DNA from: a virus
Reading direction: 5' to 3' (one strand)
Length of the DNA: 64,000 nt
IMG/VR virus record: IMGVR_UViG_3300009314_000004
Coordinates: 62,001 to 126,000 of that record
How positions within the stretch are numbered: the stretch's first letter is position 1; the number at the start of each line of letters is the position of its first letter. Under the pieces are notes generated by a model that made no database searches, was not told where the DNA came from, and saw nothing but the letters and a program-made list of their open reading frames with translations. This document shows, in pieces, positions 8,683-17,486 of this stretch. Made by a program: the position numbers and the translations under genes.

Positions 8683-8799
8683 TTACTTAGCTCGCAGGCG
8701 CACTTTCTGGAACGCGGACGTCACCCACGGATGCGGGCGCCCGCGTACTCTTTTAAGGATCTTGGCAAACTCGCTCCCGGCCCAAATTCTCGTAGGCGC
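8683..8799 (-). other. in-frame open extension after a TAA stop
   Basis: Directly after the TAA ending the upstream 106-residue gene, the same frame stays open for 38 codons and reads like a basic protein tail (SEFAKILKRVRGRPHPW). It has no usable ATG, GTG or TTG near its beginning and no ribosome site. Either a nonsense change shortened the gene or the stop is sometimes read through; chance is not excluded. Confidence 0.3.
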
Positions 8800-9120
8800 T
8801 TATTGCCCCATCTTTGGTTTTGCAGTCAACCCCATCCTTTCGGCTTTGGCCTTAGGGTTGAGCCCGGTTTGCTGCGTAGTTCCGCGACGAATATTGCTCA
8901 AGAGGCCCCCTGCCGGCTTCTGAACTCGTGGCCTGAGCACTTTCGGGCCGGCTCGAGTGCCTGCTATGATGGAAGGTATTCGGGCGCCTCCGGCGCCCAT
9001 CCGCTCTTTGCCCATAGCTACCGCCCGCAGCCCCGGAGTTTGAGCTACCATGCGGGCCATGCCCTCCTTATCCAACCCGTCTTCCAGGGCAGCCATGAAG
9101 CCGGCGACGAAAGGGTCCAC
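8800..9120 (-). CDS. small basic head-region protein with EKxA-like motif
   Basis: 106 residues starting MDPFVAGFMAALEDGLDKEG. The opening matches the pattern F-x-x-G-F-x-x-x-L-E-x-G-L-[ED]-K seen in other proteins here. The remainder is basic and low in complexity (Arg, Lys, Gly, Pro). It ends in TAA, but the frame continues open beyond it. Family unknown; virion component by context. Confidence 0.5.
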   Translation of the reverse strand: MDPFVAGFMAALEDGLDKEGMARMVAQTPGLRAVAMGKERMGAGGARIPSIIAGTRAGPKVLRPRVQKPAGGLLSNIRRGTTQQTGLNPKAKAERMGLTAKPKMGQ

Positions 9121-9121
9121 G

Positions 9122-10840
9122 TTACTCCCCCTCTTCCCGCAATTCCGGGTCGTTGGCCAGGCTGTGGAGCAAGGCGTAAGGCAGGGCCGTCGGCCGCAGG
9201 TCAGGCATAGGTGGGGGATTGATGACTGTCACTCGGGGGCCTTTGCTTCGTGCCCCCGCCAATGCCGCCAAGAGCGCCAACTGCTCAGCGTTCGCTTCCT
9301 GGTTCTTGCTCGCTGTTCGAGCCATAAGCCACAGGGGGATGGTGAGACTGGGAGCAATCAGCAAAGTCGTCAAACCAGCTTGCTTCTCGATCCCCAACAC
9401 TTCCCGGTCGCTGGCCAGGGCGTAGGGGGAGTCCCCCATCAAAGGAACAGCTACATCGGGCGCGGTCATGATCATGCCCAGGTAGTTCCGGTAGGCCCCC
9501 TCCAATTCAGCGTTCTTCTCAATCCCCCACTCCTCCAGCTCCGTTCGGGTATTGGAGAGAGTCTCCTCCGCCAGCGCCAAGCGGTCCAACAGACGTCGGA
9601 GGCGGGCACGTAGAATCTTGGGAAGGATAGAACGGTGCGGCGCCAGTTTGCGCTGCACGTGCCTGTCCGCAGAAACCCCCGGCTTGTCGGTACCGTCAAC
9701 TTCTACAGGAGTGACCCCGTCAGGAAACGGAATCATGACTTGCTTCTTGATTATCAGGAGTCCTTGCTTCCTCTTCCCCTGCGCTCCAAGGAAAGCCGCT
9801 GTAAACTCCCGAGGGTCAAGCAGAACCTTGTTGCGTATGAGGGAGAGGATCAGCCCTGGGCCATGCTTGTCCCCCGCTGCCAGCAAAGCGCCGGGGTCGA
9901 TGCTGGCTTCCTTGCTGAACATCTCCGCCATCTTCCTGATGAGGAAGCGCTTCTCCAACTGCGCCGGAGACGAACTGCGAAGGGCCGGAACTTTCCCAGC
10001 TTTGGCAATGGCGCCCTTGCGCACCAGTTCCCGCAACGCCGCCGTCACCCGAGCTTTGGGGATGCGGGAAGCAGGTACTCCCGAAGACATAGAGCCGTCT
10101 TTGGCCGCCACCTTCAGCAGCCCATGCGCTAAGGTGTCCGCCCCCTCGTCCACTGCCGAGATGTCATGGAACTTGGGGTAGAGATTGACCATGCAGGCCA
10201 CTCGGCCGTTGGGCATGATGGTGCCAATGAACCGCCTATTGATGTGCAAACACGCCGGGTCCTCGTGGTGGCGCCGAGTATTCCCACAAATCGGGCAGAC
10301 GTCAGCAACAGCGTACATCCCCATGGACACGTCGAAGGGATGACCGCTGTCAATCCAATTCAAGATGTCCGGGTGGTCCTTGGCCAGCGGCTCTCGGAAG
10401 ACTTTGACCAGCAGCTCAATCCAGTGCATCCCCCAGTTGTAGTTGGTGAAAATGACGTCGCCGTAGACCGGATGCCCCTTTTGCGGCTTGTTCTTGTGGT
10501 GGGCAAAAAACTTCCCATTGAGGAACGTACGGTACCCATAGGGGCGCTTAGCATATACTTTACAGGTCTGCCAGTTGGTCGGAGCCAGATGCTCCTCCAG
10601 GACAGCGTCGCCCCGGGAGTTGGGGCCCCAGTACTCGAATGCTCCAATGGGAATGATCACCATGTACGAGTAGGCAGGGTGCGGTTTGATCAACTTGATC
10701 TGGCTCTGTAACGCCGCCGAGAAATGAGACTTAGCTCCAGCTGGGAGGGCTGCCGCCGTCTTTTCCAAACCGGTCAGGGTGAACACTCGCTGGTGGTGGT
10801 GATCGTCAAAGGCGGGGACGTCGAGTGCTTTGTGGAGCAT
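9122..10840 (-). CDS. putative prohead maturation protease with zinc-binding insert
   Basis: A 572-residue protein. The region 105-245 follows the pattern of phage prohead proteases. There is a histidine after a hydrophobic strand (FFAHHKNK, His114/115) and a serine in FDVSMGMY (Ser172). HDISAVDEGAD near 225-235 matches the EiSxVdxPAd segment that follows the serine in these enzymes. A CPICGN...CLH cluster (Cys182, Cys185, Cys197, His199) lies next to the serine and probably binds zinc. The rest of the chain is helical and repeats the putative processing motif: GLEKTA at 24-29, FSKEA near 308-312, GIEKNA near 439-444, GIEKQA near 483-488. The position between terminase and capsid fits. A portal or core protein would be the alternative, since no portal is otherwise visible. 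Confidence 0.55.
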   Translation of the reverse strand: MLHKALDVPAFDDHHHQRVFTLTGLEKTAAALPAGAKSHFSAALQSQIKLIKPHPAYSYMVIIPIGAFEYWGPNSRGDAVLEEHLAPTNWQTCKVYAKRPYGYRTFLNGKFFAHHKNKPQKGHPVYGDVIFTNYNWGMHWIELLVKVFREPLAKDHPDILNWIDSGHPFDVSMGMYAVADVCPICGNTRRHHEDPACLHINRRFIGTIMPNGRVACMVNLYPKFHDISAVDEGADTLAHGLLKVAAKDGSMSSGVPASRIPKARVTAALRELVRKGAIAKAGKVPALRSSSPAQLEKRFLIRKMAEMFSKEASIDPGALLAAGDKHGPGLILSLIRNKVLLDPREFTAAFLGAQGKRKQGLLIIKKQVMIPFPDGVTPVEVDGTDKPGVSADRHVQRKLAPHRSILPKILRARLRRLLDRLALAEETLSNTRTELEEWGIEKNAELEGAYRNYLGMIMTAPDVAVPLMGDSPYALASDREVLGIEKQAGLTTLLIAPSLTIPLWLMARTASKNQEANAEQLALLAALAGARSKGPRVTVINPPPMPDLRPTALPYALLHSLANDPELREEGE

Positions 10841-10843
10841 TTG

Positions 10844-11305
10844 TCAGACCTCCCCCATCATCTTCTGATGGAGAGTCGCCGCCTTCATGGGGTCAAACAC
10901 TCCTTTGTCCGCTGGCTGCGCCAACGCCAGGACTACGGAGGGATCAATTCCCTCCTGCTCAAAGGCCATCCCCTTGTTCATGTACCCAGCTGCCGCCAGC
11001 GGGTCCCGGGAAAGGGTTGGGTTCATCCGACGCAAGGACATGAAGTGCTTGTATGCCCGTACTTGCTTCCTCCGCAAGCTGGGGGACTCACCAAGTGCTC
11101 TCTGGAAATCCCCGTCCCGAGTAAGGCGCTCATGCGCAGCCACCCCACCGGCTATCGCAGCCGCCGCAGCCAAGGACGTACCCAGAAGGACCCCAGTGGG
11201 GCCGGCCGCACTAGCGATTCGAGCGAGGGTCTTCCTCTTTTTCGGGGTGCGCCGCCACGCCTTGCTGGCCTTGGCGAGTAGCTTGCCTATCCTTCCTCCT
11301 GGCAT
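10844..11305 (-). CDS. small basic protein with Gly/Ala membrane-like segment
   Basis: 153 residues from an ATG at 11305 preceded by AGGAGGAGCCAAC; a longer frame upstream lacks a ribosome site and would overlap the previous gene. The N-terminal 35 residues are very basic (RRTPKKRKTLAR), followed by an Ala/Gly hydrophobic stretch (LLGTSLAAAAAIAGGVAA). The C-terminal half is helical. Lacks an EKxA motif. Likely virion-associated by context; function unknown. Confidence 0.5.
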   Translation of the reverse strand: MPGGRIGKLLAKASKAWRRTPKKRKTLARIASAAGPTGVLLGTSLAAAAAIAGGVAAHERLTRDGDFQRALGESPSLRRKQVRAYKHFMSLRRMNPTLSRDPLAAAGYMNKGMAFEQEGIDPSVVLALAQPADKGVFDPMKAATLHQKMMGEV

Positions 11306-11316
11306 GTTGGCTCCTC

Positions 11317-11802
11317 CTAATAGTTGGCGGGCACGTACGACGGGCGCTGGCCCCTGCTGGCCATGTAGGCGCCCCCTGCGACCAATGCGCCGCCTGCGCC
11401 TACTGCCGGCCACAGCCACTTACGCGCTGGTGCGGCTGGTTGCTCCTTGGCGGCCCGCTGGAAAAGCCCAGCAAAGCGACCCTGGCCACTCTGAATGCGC
11501 TTCATCCGGGCAGCGTGTCGAGCTTCTCTGATTTCTGCTTTGCGGGCGTACTTGCCGGTGACTGCCTCTACTCGAGCTGTGCCCTTGGCGGCCACTTCCT
11601 TCCTCCGCATTGCCCTTTTTGTTCTGGCCATAGTTGCCTTCCCCCGAACCTTCGCTGCTACTACTTTTTTACGGGCGGCCGCCCCTGCTGCTCGGCGAGC
11701 TGCCCAGGCACTACGAAAGCCCTTCATGAAGGCGTCCTTCTCAAGGCCGTCTTCGCTGCGGTCTGCTATGAACTGTGCAAGTACTGCTTTGTCAATGGCC
11801 AT
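11317..11802 (-). CDS. basic Gly/Ala protein with N-terminal GLEKDA motif
   Basis: 161 residues from the ATG at 11802, which shares its A with the TGA of the previous gene and has GGGGGACGTG upstream. SEDGLEKDAFMKGFRSAW lies at residues 16-33. A long Lys/Arg/Ala-rich helix follows, then a C-terminal Gly/Ala membrane-like segment (LWPAVGAGGALVAGG). The chain resembles a DNA-condensing internal head protein with a removable N-terminus. That role is inferred from composition and neighbours. Confidence 0.5.
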   Translation of the reverse strand: MAIDKAVLAQFIADRSEDGLEKDAFMKGFRSAWAARRAAGAAARKKVVAAKVRGKATMARTKRAMRRKEVAAKGTARVEAVTGKYARKAEIREARHAARMKRIQSGQGRFAGLFQRAAKEQPAAPARKWLWPAVGAGGALVAGGAYMASRGQRPSYVPANY

Positions 11803-12143
11803 CACGTCCCCCAAATTTGCATGGCTTTCCGGCTGGCGGCCATGTTCGCCCGCATCCCAGTGATAAATTCATGGGCAAAGAGCCCCGCAATACCCAACCG
11901 CATCGCTCTCCCCGCGGTTGCCCCTATCCCACCCCGTAACGCCTTTCGTACGGCCGACTGCGCCGGGCGAGTAGCGATTGTGTACGGGTTGACCGGGGAG
12001 GAAGTTACCTTGCGCAGATACCCCGCTACCCGGTCATACCGAGTCTGTGGTTTGAAAAGGCGCACCACAGCGACCTTCTCCAGCTCCTTCCGGCGTTGGT
12101 ATTCCGCAACCGCAGCCGCAAGCAATGGCCCTACTTGACCCAT
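11802..12143 (-). CDS. small head-region protein with ELEKVA motif
   Basis: 113 residues with ELEKVAVV at 20-27. A basic segment and an Ala/Gly-rich helix (GGIGATAGRAMRLGIAGLF) follow. Start overlaps the upstream gene by 13 bases and the stop overlaps the downstream start by one base. Family unknown. Confidence 0.5.
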   Translation of the reverse strand: MGQVGPLLAAAVAEYQRRKELEKVAVVRLFKPQTRYDRVAGYLRKVTSSPVNPYTIATRPAQSAVRKALRGGIGATAGRAMRLGIAGLFAHEFITGMRANMAASRKAMQIWGT

Positions 12144-12871
12144 GCCCCCTCCAACTTGGCGGAGGCGTCGGTATACGCAGCCACAGCCGTCAAAAATGAT
12201 GTCATCGACGCCACCACCGGGTGCTCTGCTGACGGGGTCATTCCAGTATACTGGGCCACCTTGTCGAAGTCTATGTCGGCTGTCTTCTCCAAGGCCCCCT
12301 GCATAACTCGGGTAAGGACGGTGGACCCGTGCCCCCGGTCCAAGACTACCGCCAGCCCCATGAGTTCCTCAGGAGGCAACTTCCGCAGCGCTGCGTTGAC
12401 CGTTCCGGTCAGATCCCCCAAGCTCTCACTGAGAACCTCGGCGGCTGCCGTCTTCTTCAAATGGCGGTGCCCTGGGAGCTTGTCCCGCAGAGGGATTTTC
12501 GGCTTCCTCTTGGCCTTTTTCGCCTTGGAGGTGTGCGACACCGGCCCTACTCGGCGCAACTCCGGGAGGGTGAGGGGTGGGCCCTTCGCTTCCTTCCTCG
12601 CCCTCCCCCCCAGCCGTACCTTGGCCAAGGAGGCCAATTTGAAGCGGACCAAGCGATGCTTCTTGAACGCGTTCTTGTGGACTGCCCGATTGACCATTTG
12701 ACAAAGGGTGCGGACGTGAGTATCCGTCAAAGCTTTCCCCTTGTGTATTCGCGCGAACCGGGCAACATTTTCCGCAACCAACGTTGACAGGTCCTTCTTC
12801 CCTTCATTGTGGAAAAACGCCTTGACTATGGTGATTGCCATTTCGGTGAGAAGTTCAGGATACACTTCCAT
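12131..12871 (-). CDS. head-region protein with ALEKTA motif
   Basis: 246 residues from an ATG with GGAGGTCGGCG upstream. The first 80 residues are helical (LLTEMAITIVKAFFHNEG), then a basic region rich in Lys and Arg, then an acidic helical part. LEKTA occurs at 194-198 and is followed by DIDFDKVAQYTG. No known domain is recognised. Presumed internal virion protein because of the motif and the location between terminase and protease-like genes. Confidence 0.5.
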   Translation of the reverse strand: MEVYPELLTEMAITIVKAFFHNEGKKDLSTLVAENVARFARIHKGKALTDTHVRTLCQMVNRAVHKNAFKKHRLVRFKLASLAKVRLGGRARKEAKGPPLTLPELRRVGPVSHTSKAKKAKRKPKIPLRDKLPGHRHLKKTAAAEVLSESLGDLTGTVNAALRKLPPEELMGLAVVLDRGHGSTVLTRVMQGALEKTADIDFDKVAQYTGMTPSAEHPVVASMTSFLTAVAAYTDASAKLEGAWVK

Positions 12872-12946
12872 CGCCGACCTCCATACACATTACTATGGTA
12901 ACAAAGAAACAGCTCATGACAAGGAAAAGGTGAATTCCGCAGGACT

Positions 12947-13720
12947 CTACTTCTTAGAATCCCGCAACACCCGCTCCGTCACGGCTCCCAAAATCCCAGC
13001 TCCAAAAGCCCCGGCAACCCCCCGGCCGACCACTCTCGGCAGCCACAACTTGGGACGGCGCAGGACTTTTCTGTACGTGCGCAACTTCAGAGGTGATCCT
13101 TTGGCCTTGAAGAACACCGTTTCCGGTACTTGCTTAGCCGCCGCAGTCAACCCCCCTACCCCCGCTACCAGGGGAATAATCGAGCCTCCCTTTTTTTTCT
13201 TGCGTTTCAGGCCGTAGCCAATGCTCCCCGCTGTCACAGCTGCCGCCGCCAATCCCGGTACCGCCCTGGCAGCAAACGCCCGGCCAAACACCTTACGCAT
13301 CCCCGCAGCGGTCAATTTCTTCCCCGACTGGGCCCGCTCAAGGGCGTACTCCACGCCCCCTTTGCCTCCCGAGTAGACAATGCCGCTGGCCAGGATCTTG
13401 GTCATCCCCCGAGCTCTTCGGCCGGGGTCGCCGGACTTCAAGTCTTTCACGCCGCTAACGAATATCGGAAAAGTCGCTGCCCCTACCGCTACTCCGCCAG
13501 CCGCCCGGGGAAGTCCTCGCCTGCGGAAGGAGGCAAGGAGCCGCTTCATTCGGAAGGCTTCCCGCACCCGTTTCCGCTGCATGCGGCGGAGGACCCCTCC
13601 CTCTACAGCGTGCTCAATAGTTCCCTTGGGGAGGTCGGCCATGACAGCTTTGAGGCCCCCCGCACCGATGAGGGCAGCCATGGACTTGCTTTGCCTGTCC
13701 TTCACCGAGCTGACCTCCAA
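12947..13720 (-). CDS. basic Gly/Ala-rich protein downstream of terminase
   Basis: 257 residues if translation begins at the TTG at 13720, which has GGGGAGA seven bases upstream; an ATG at 13681 is an alternative with a weaker ribosome site. The protein is very basic, with several short Gly/Ala hydrophobic stretches (AAGGVAVGAATFPIFVSG) that could insert in membranes or pack as glycine zippers. No EKxA motif. Function unknown. Confidence 0.45.
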   Translation of the reverse strand: MEVSSVKDRQSKSMAALIGAGGLKAVMADLPKGTIEHAVEGGVLRRMQRKRVREAFRMKRLLASFRRRGLPRAAGGVAVGAATFPIFVSGVKDLKSGDPGRRARGMTKILASGIVYSGGKGGVEYALERAQSGKKLTAAGMRKVFGRAFAARAVPGLAAAAVTAGSIGYGLKRKKKKGGSIIPLVAGVGGLTAAAKQVPETVFFKAKGSPLKLRTYRKVLRRPKLWLPRVVGRGVAGAFGAGILGAVTERVLRDSKK

Positions 13721-13808
13721 ACGCAGCTCTCCCCACGCTTGCGGGGAGAAGCCGTGCGAGATAGGGCCGTTTGGCCTGATACTCCTTTCATTACCTCATC
13801 CACCTCCC

Positions 13809-15509
13809 TTATGTCAACTGGAAAGATGCCGCCGGGAACATGTCGCTGCGCGGATACACCAAATGCGACGCCAGGAGACAGTTGAACATAGCATGGAAGT
13901 AGTCATCCGTCTCATTCTCACTGTGAATGTACCGCACCTTTCCCTTTCTGTCCACTTCCGCCTTCACCGCCTTCAAGTCCTGGTACCAATGGTGCGCCCG
14001 CAAATCCGCCATCCGGGGGAGCTTGAAACGGGAGGGGGTCATCTTCATCGCCGTCACCACATTGGTGAGCATCTCGTCTCGGCTGACCTTCACAATGAGG
14101 TCGTGGGGGGCAAACTTGATAGGGGCGTTCTGGTTGACATACTGGACCTGCACGAACCGCTCCGCCCCGAATATGCTGACAAGCATCCGGTTACGCACGT
14201 ACCCCATTCCAGCGTCCGCTCCCAGCTTGGCGATGCGCACTTGCCGCAGCAACGGCAGGAAGGGAAGGTAGGCGTCCACTTCAGTCCCCACCCGGTACTC
14301 CTCCAGGTCCGGGAGCCCTAACTCGAAGTAACGGAAGCCCCCTACGAACGTAAAGATGTCTTTGATGTACGCCCCGAACACGATGACTGTGGCGGATTGG
14401 CCGCCAGCGCCCCAGTCGACGCCCACGAACATGGGGTACACGCCGGCCCGAGCCAACACGTTATCCTCAGTATTGGGCAGCTCCGCATCGCTGATCTTCT
14501 CAATCAGGGCGTCGGTGAAGACCTGCCGGGCCTGCGTCACGGACAGGGCGAAGGACTCCTGCATGGTCTCGATTGGCCGCTGCTCCATGCTGGTCACGAT
14601 GTCGTCGTAGTCAGTGTAGGGGGCGGCCAACTGAGGCAGCCGGAAGGCGTGCCAGGTGCGGGGGGACTGGGTGCCCGTAGTCCGCAGCCACTTCCCCTCC
14701 AAGGTGTCAATGAGCCTCCCACACTTGTCGCAAATGGGGCCGGACCGGGAGAGGTTACGGGGGGTAAGAATGTTCCAATGGAAGGAGTTCATATTGATCT
14801 GGCCCACCCCGCTGGACATCGACCGGCAAGAGCAAGGGATGCCCCACTCATGCTGGACGGAGTACTTGTCCCAGTACACCCAGGCAGTGTTGTCAGTGGA
14901 CAAGGGTGTGGCCGCATGGAGCTCATACTTGTAGGGGGAGTGGTGGAGCGAATGCTGCAACACCGGCACCACCTCCAACTGCACCAGCTCAAGCTCGTCC
15001 ATCTCCAACATGTCAGCAGGCACACCACGAATTCGGGCGGCGTCACCAAAGGCGGTGCCTGTCAGGATGCGGGAGCCAGTGTAGCTCTCCTTCTCCCGCC
15101 GGTTGTACATCAGCTGGACACCCCGCGTGTCGTAGATGCTCCTGAGGAACTCGGAGTGTTTGATGAACCCGTCCAGCTTCCAGTGGGAGAACTCCATCGC
15201 TTGGGTGAGCGTCCCCGAAGTGTACTGGACGGTCATAGTCTGCAAAGTAGAAAGCAGGAGGGGAATTACCGCCAACGAGGTCGATTTTTCCAGTTGCCGG
15301 CCCCACAGAAAAAACATCTTCCTCATTGCCGGAAAGCTGTCCACAATCTGCCGGAGGAAAGGGCGGTCTTCATAACTGAGAGGCACCACCCCACTTGGAG
15401 TTTGGATGTTCAACAAAGTGGGCGCTAATTCAGACAGCGGAATAGGGGGCAACTCCAAAATTTCCTCTTCCGACTCCTTGGGCGGTAACTGCCTGAACGG
15501 GAAAAGCAA
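13809..15509 (-). CDS. terL: terminase large subunit (DNA packaging ATPase-nuclease)
   Basis: The enzyme powers DNA translocation into the prohead and cuts packaged DNA. A Walker A variant GRQLEKST lies about 70 residues from the start, and a Walker B ADMLEMDE follows about 110 residues later. A CDKCG zinc knuckle sits in the middle. The RNase-H-fold nuclease begins with FVGVDWGAGGQS, with further acidic residues (GADAG, then ENETDDYFHA). The zinc knuckle points to the GpA-like terminase branch. The frame is open up to 15563, but a TTGCCT-N18-TATAAT promoter lies inside that extension, so I place the start at the TTG at 15509, which has AAGGGGGGACCTC upstream (566 residues). Confidence 0.9.
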   Translation of the reverse strand: MLFPFRQLPPKESEEEILELPPIPLSELAPTLLNIQTPSGVVPLSYEDRPFLRQIVDSFPAMRKMFFLWGRQLEKSTSLAVIPLLLSTLQTMTVQYTSGTLTQAMEFSHWKLDGFIKHSEFLRSIYDTRGVQLMYNRREKESYTGSRILTGTAFGDAARIRGVPADMLEMDELELVQLEVVPVLQHSLHHSPYKYELHAATPLSTDNTAWVYWDKYSVQHEWGIPCSCRSMSSGVGQINMNSFHWNILTPRNLSRSGPICDKCGRLIDTLEGKWLRTTGTQSPRTWHAFRLPQLAAPYTDYDDIVTSMEQRPIETMQESFALSVTQARQVFTDALIEKISDAELPNTEDNVLARAGVYPMFVGVDWGAGGQSATVIVFGAYIKDIFTFVGGFRYFELGLPDLEEYRVGTEVDAYLPFLPLLRQVRIAKLGADAGMGYVRNRMLVSIFGAERFVQVQYVNQNAPIKFAPHDLIVKVSRDEMLTNVVTAMKMTPSRFKLPRMADLRAHHWYQDLKAVKAEVDRKGKVRYIHSENETDDYFHAMFNCLLASHLVYPRSDMFPAASFQLT

Positions 15510-15533
15510 GAGGTCCCCCCTTTTCGTCGTGGT

Positions 15534-15563
15534 ATTATAGCACTTAGTCGCCTTGAAAGGCAA
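15534..15563 (-). promoter_or_regulatory. sigma70-type promoter for terminase
   Basis: On the minus strand TTGCCT (15563-15558), an 18-base spacer and TATAAT (15539-15534). Transcription would start near 15527, giving a leader of about 18 bases before the TTG start at 15509. Confidence 0.65.
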
Positions 15564-15645
15564 CCCTAACTACGAGGAGTACGCAACAGCCCTGAACAAG
15601 GAGCGCTCCCCCCGTCCTGCGGGCCCAGGGGAGACGTAGCCACCA

Positions 15646-15682
15646 GCACAAGGCTAAAGAAACTCGTTTTTTAACCTTGTGC
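15646..15682 (-). terminator. hairpin at the end of the biosynthetic operon
   Basis: Inverted repeat GCACAAGG (15646-15653) / CCTTGTGC (15675-15682) with A/T-rich complementary inner arms. It overlaps the stop codon of the ATP-grasp/QueC-like gene and precedes the terminase promoter, so it may separate the two transcription units. The classical U-run is weak. Confidence 0.45.
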
Positions 15683-17476
15683 CGGCACCGCTCGGCGAAT
15701 GCACATCTCACACCGGCCGCAAGGGGAGCCGTTCTTCTGAGGAAACCAACATGACCAGGTCCGCTTGAGGATTGGGAGGTACTCCCGTTCTTCGCTGACG
15801 GCCAGCATGTGAGCCTTGGTACTCCTGATAAGGGGGAACACAAAGGGGCGGAAAATCTCGAGGGCCTTGTCTGTCAGCTCCGAGTAAGGTTTCAGCCGAA
15901 TTCCCTGGGGAGTATCCACCACGTCGCTGCGGAGGAGCTTCTCCGCCCGCCCCCCCACCTCGATGCACAGCTCCATCTCCCCAAAGTGCTTAGCGAACCG
16001 GCAAAACGCCTCGTACTGCCTGCCCATCCTCTCCTTACCCGTGCCGCCGTACCCGATCTGTTTGGCTGCGGCAGTTACCAGGTGGTCGCCGGGGATGCCG
16101 TGAGATATCGAGTGGTCCCCCGGCCGGCCAACGTGCATGGTGGGGAGCACCTTACTTCGAGGGAACCTCTTCCGCAACAAGGGCCGGAGGGCCTGCATGG
16201 TGACAATTTCGGACATTTGGTTCTTGCGCATGTCAAGGGCGCTGGCCAAGTACACTGGGAGCACCTCTGCCCCCCCGTCCAGCAATTGGCAGATGCGGAA
16301 CGTGGAGTCCCACCCCCCGGTCCACAGGACCGCCACGGGCCGGTCTCCCCCCACTGCCCGCATGTGCATCTCCCGCCCGGAAACCAAGGCCAACTGCTGC
16401 TCCTTATGCACGACCATCTCCGGATTGGCAATACCAGTGGACTTTCGAAAGGCGATATCGATGGTGCGGCTCCCCTTCCCCGCCATGCCGTAGCAGGCGT
16501 TGATCTCCCATACCACCAGGTCGCCCTCGGGGGTGTACGAGTAGTCTACCGCCCCCGCATCCAACCCCACCGCCCGGGCAGCTCGGAGTAGTATCTCGTC
16601 CCGGGCGGGGTCCGCCTCAGTGAACAAGCGCTGATTCTCCGCCACTGAAACAGGGCAACGCACTCCCACGGTGTGCCCCAGAGTCACTATCCACTGGTCG
16701 GAGAACATTGCCTGCCTGGGAATTACAGTGCCGCCGGCAATGTAGCAGCGGTATTTGCTGTAGAACCCGTCTCCCCGGCGCACATCGATATACTCCACTG
16801 CCAGGTCCAACTCAGGGTGCGCTTGGCGAATCTCCCGTTCCTCTTCCCGGGACCGGGCCAGGTACATGGAATTCCCCTGGCTCATTTTGCGGTCCCTCCG
16901 CAAAACAACCGGGTAGGGCAACCGCACTTCCTCCTTGGGGCCCAGCCGCTGGGACTGGGGGCACTTGATGCCCGCCTCCGCCCACTGCTGTAAAGAAGCG
17001 TGATGCCCGCACGCCTTTGTGGGTATCCCACTGAACACCGGGATTTTCAACTCCCGAGCCCGGGCCAGCAAACGCCGAGAGCGTTCCCAGAAAGGCCAAG
17101 GCTCGTCGCACGCCTCCCACCCGTGCGGCCATAGGAGGATGAGGTCGTAGCTGCGCAACTCTTCTTCCGGCAACTCGGGGTCTTCGCACAACGACCACTC
17201 CCAATGGAGGTCGTCCAGAATGCCCATGTGCAAAGCGGTCATGTAGGCCAAAGTTGCCCGCACGTATCCTACATGGAGGACGAAAAAAAGGGCCTTCATG
17301 CGGCGGGGGACCGAAGTAGGGCGGGCGCTCCCCCGCATCACTCCGTGCGGCTGCGGTTGGGTAATGTAATCGGGTCCGTTGATGACGGGGCGGGGGCGGC
17401 GCACAACCCGGGGCTGCCCTGAAGGGGGCAAAACTACCACTGGTCCCCGCCGCCTGCGCGGCCGCCGTCGTTGCAT
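15671..17476 (-). CDS. ATP-grasp / QueC-like PP-loop fusion protein
   Basis: A 601-residue two-domain protein. After a basic Pro/Arg N-terminal extension of about 60 residues comes an ATP-grasp domain (about 60-370) with VVLRRDRKMSQGNS, VEYIDVRRG, and VVWEINACYGM as the metal-binding end. Residues 383-601 are a QueC-type PP-loop nucleotidyl transferase: WTGGWDST at 385-392 and a C-terminal zinc cluster Cys576, Cys586, Cys589, Cys592 in SPCGRCEMC. QueC makes preQ0 by ATP-driven amide then nitrile formation; ATP-grasp enzymes join carboxylates to amines. No other preQ0 genes are present, so this fusion probably modifies another substrate. First in map order but last gene of the operon; start ATG has GGGGGTGCC. 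Confidence 0.78.
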   Translation of the reverse strand: MQRRRPRRRRGPVVVLPPSGQPRVVRRPRPVINGPDYITQPQPHGVMRGSARPTSVPRRMKALFFVLHVGYVRATLAYMTALHMGILDDLHWEWSLCEDPELPEEELRSYDLILLWPHGWEACDEPWPFWERSRRLLARARELKIPVFSGIPTKACGHHASLQQWAEAGIKCPQSQRLGPKEEVRLPYPVVLRRDRKMSQGNSMYLARSREEEREIRQAHPELDLAVEYIDVRRGDGFYSKYRCYIAGGTVIPRQAMFSDQWIVTLGHTVGVRCPVSVAENQRLFTEADPARDEILLRAARAVGLDAGAVDYSYTPEGDLVVWEINACYGMAGKGSRTIDIAFRKSTGIANPEMVVHKEQQLALVSGREMHMRAVGGDRPVAVLWTGGWDSTFRICQLLDGGAEVLPVYLASALDMRKNQMSEIVTMQALRPLLRKRFPRSKVLPTMHVGRPGDHSISHGIPGDHLVTAAAKQIGYGGTGKERMGRQYEAFCRFAKHFGEMELCIEVGGRAEKLLRSDVVDTPQGIRLKPYSELTDKALEIFRPFVFPLIRSTKAHMLAVSEEREYLPILKRTWSCWFPQKNGSPCGRCEMCIRRAVPAQG

Positions 17477-17486
17477 GGCACCCCCG

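Noticed and set aside
8683-8799. Stop-codon reassignment in this phage
   Set aside because: TAA, TAG and TGA all end well-defined genes with immediate coupled starts, so no stop is globally recoded.
9122-15509. Portal protein
   Set aside because: No protein between terminase and capsid has a portal-like size and pattern; the 572-residue gene fits a prohead protease better. A portal may lie outside the window.
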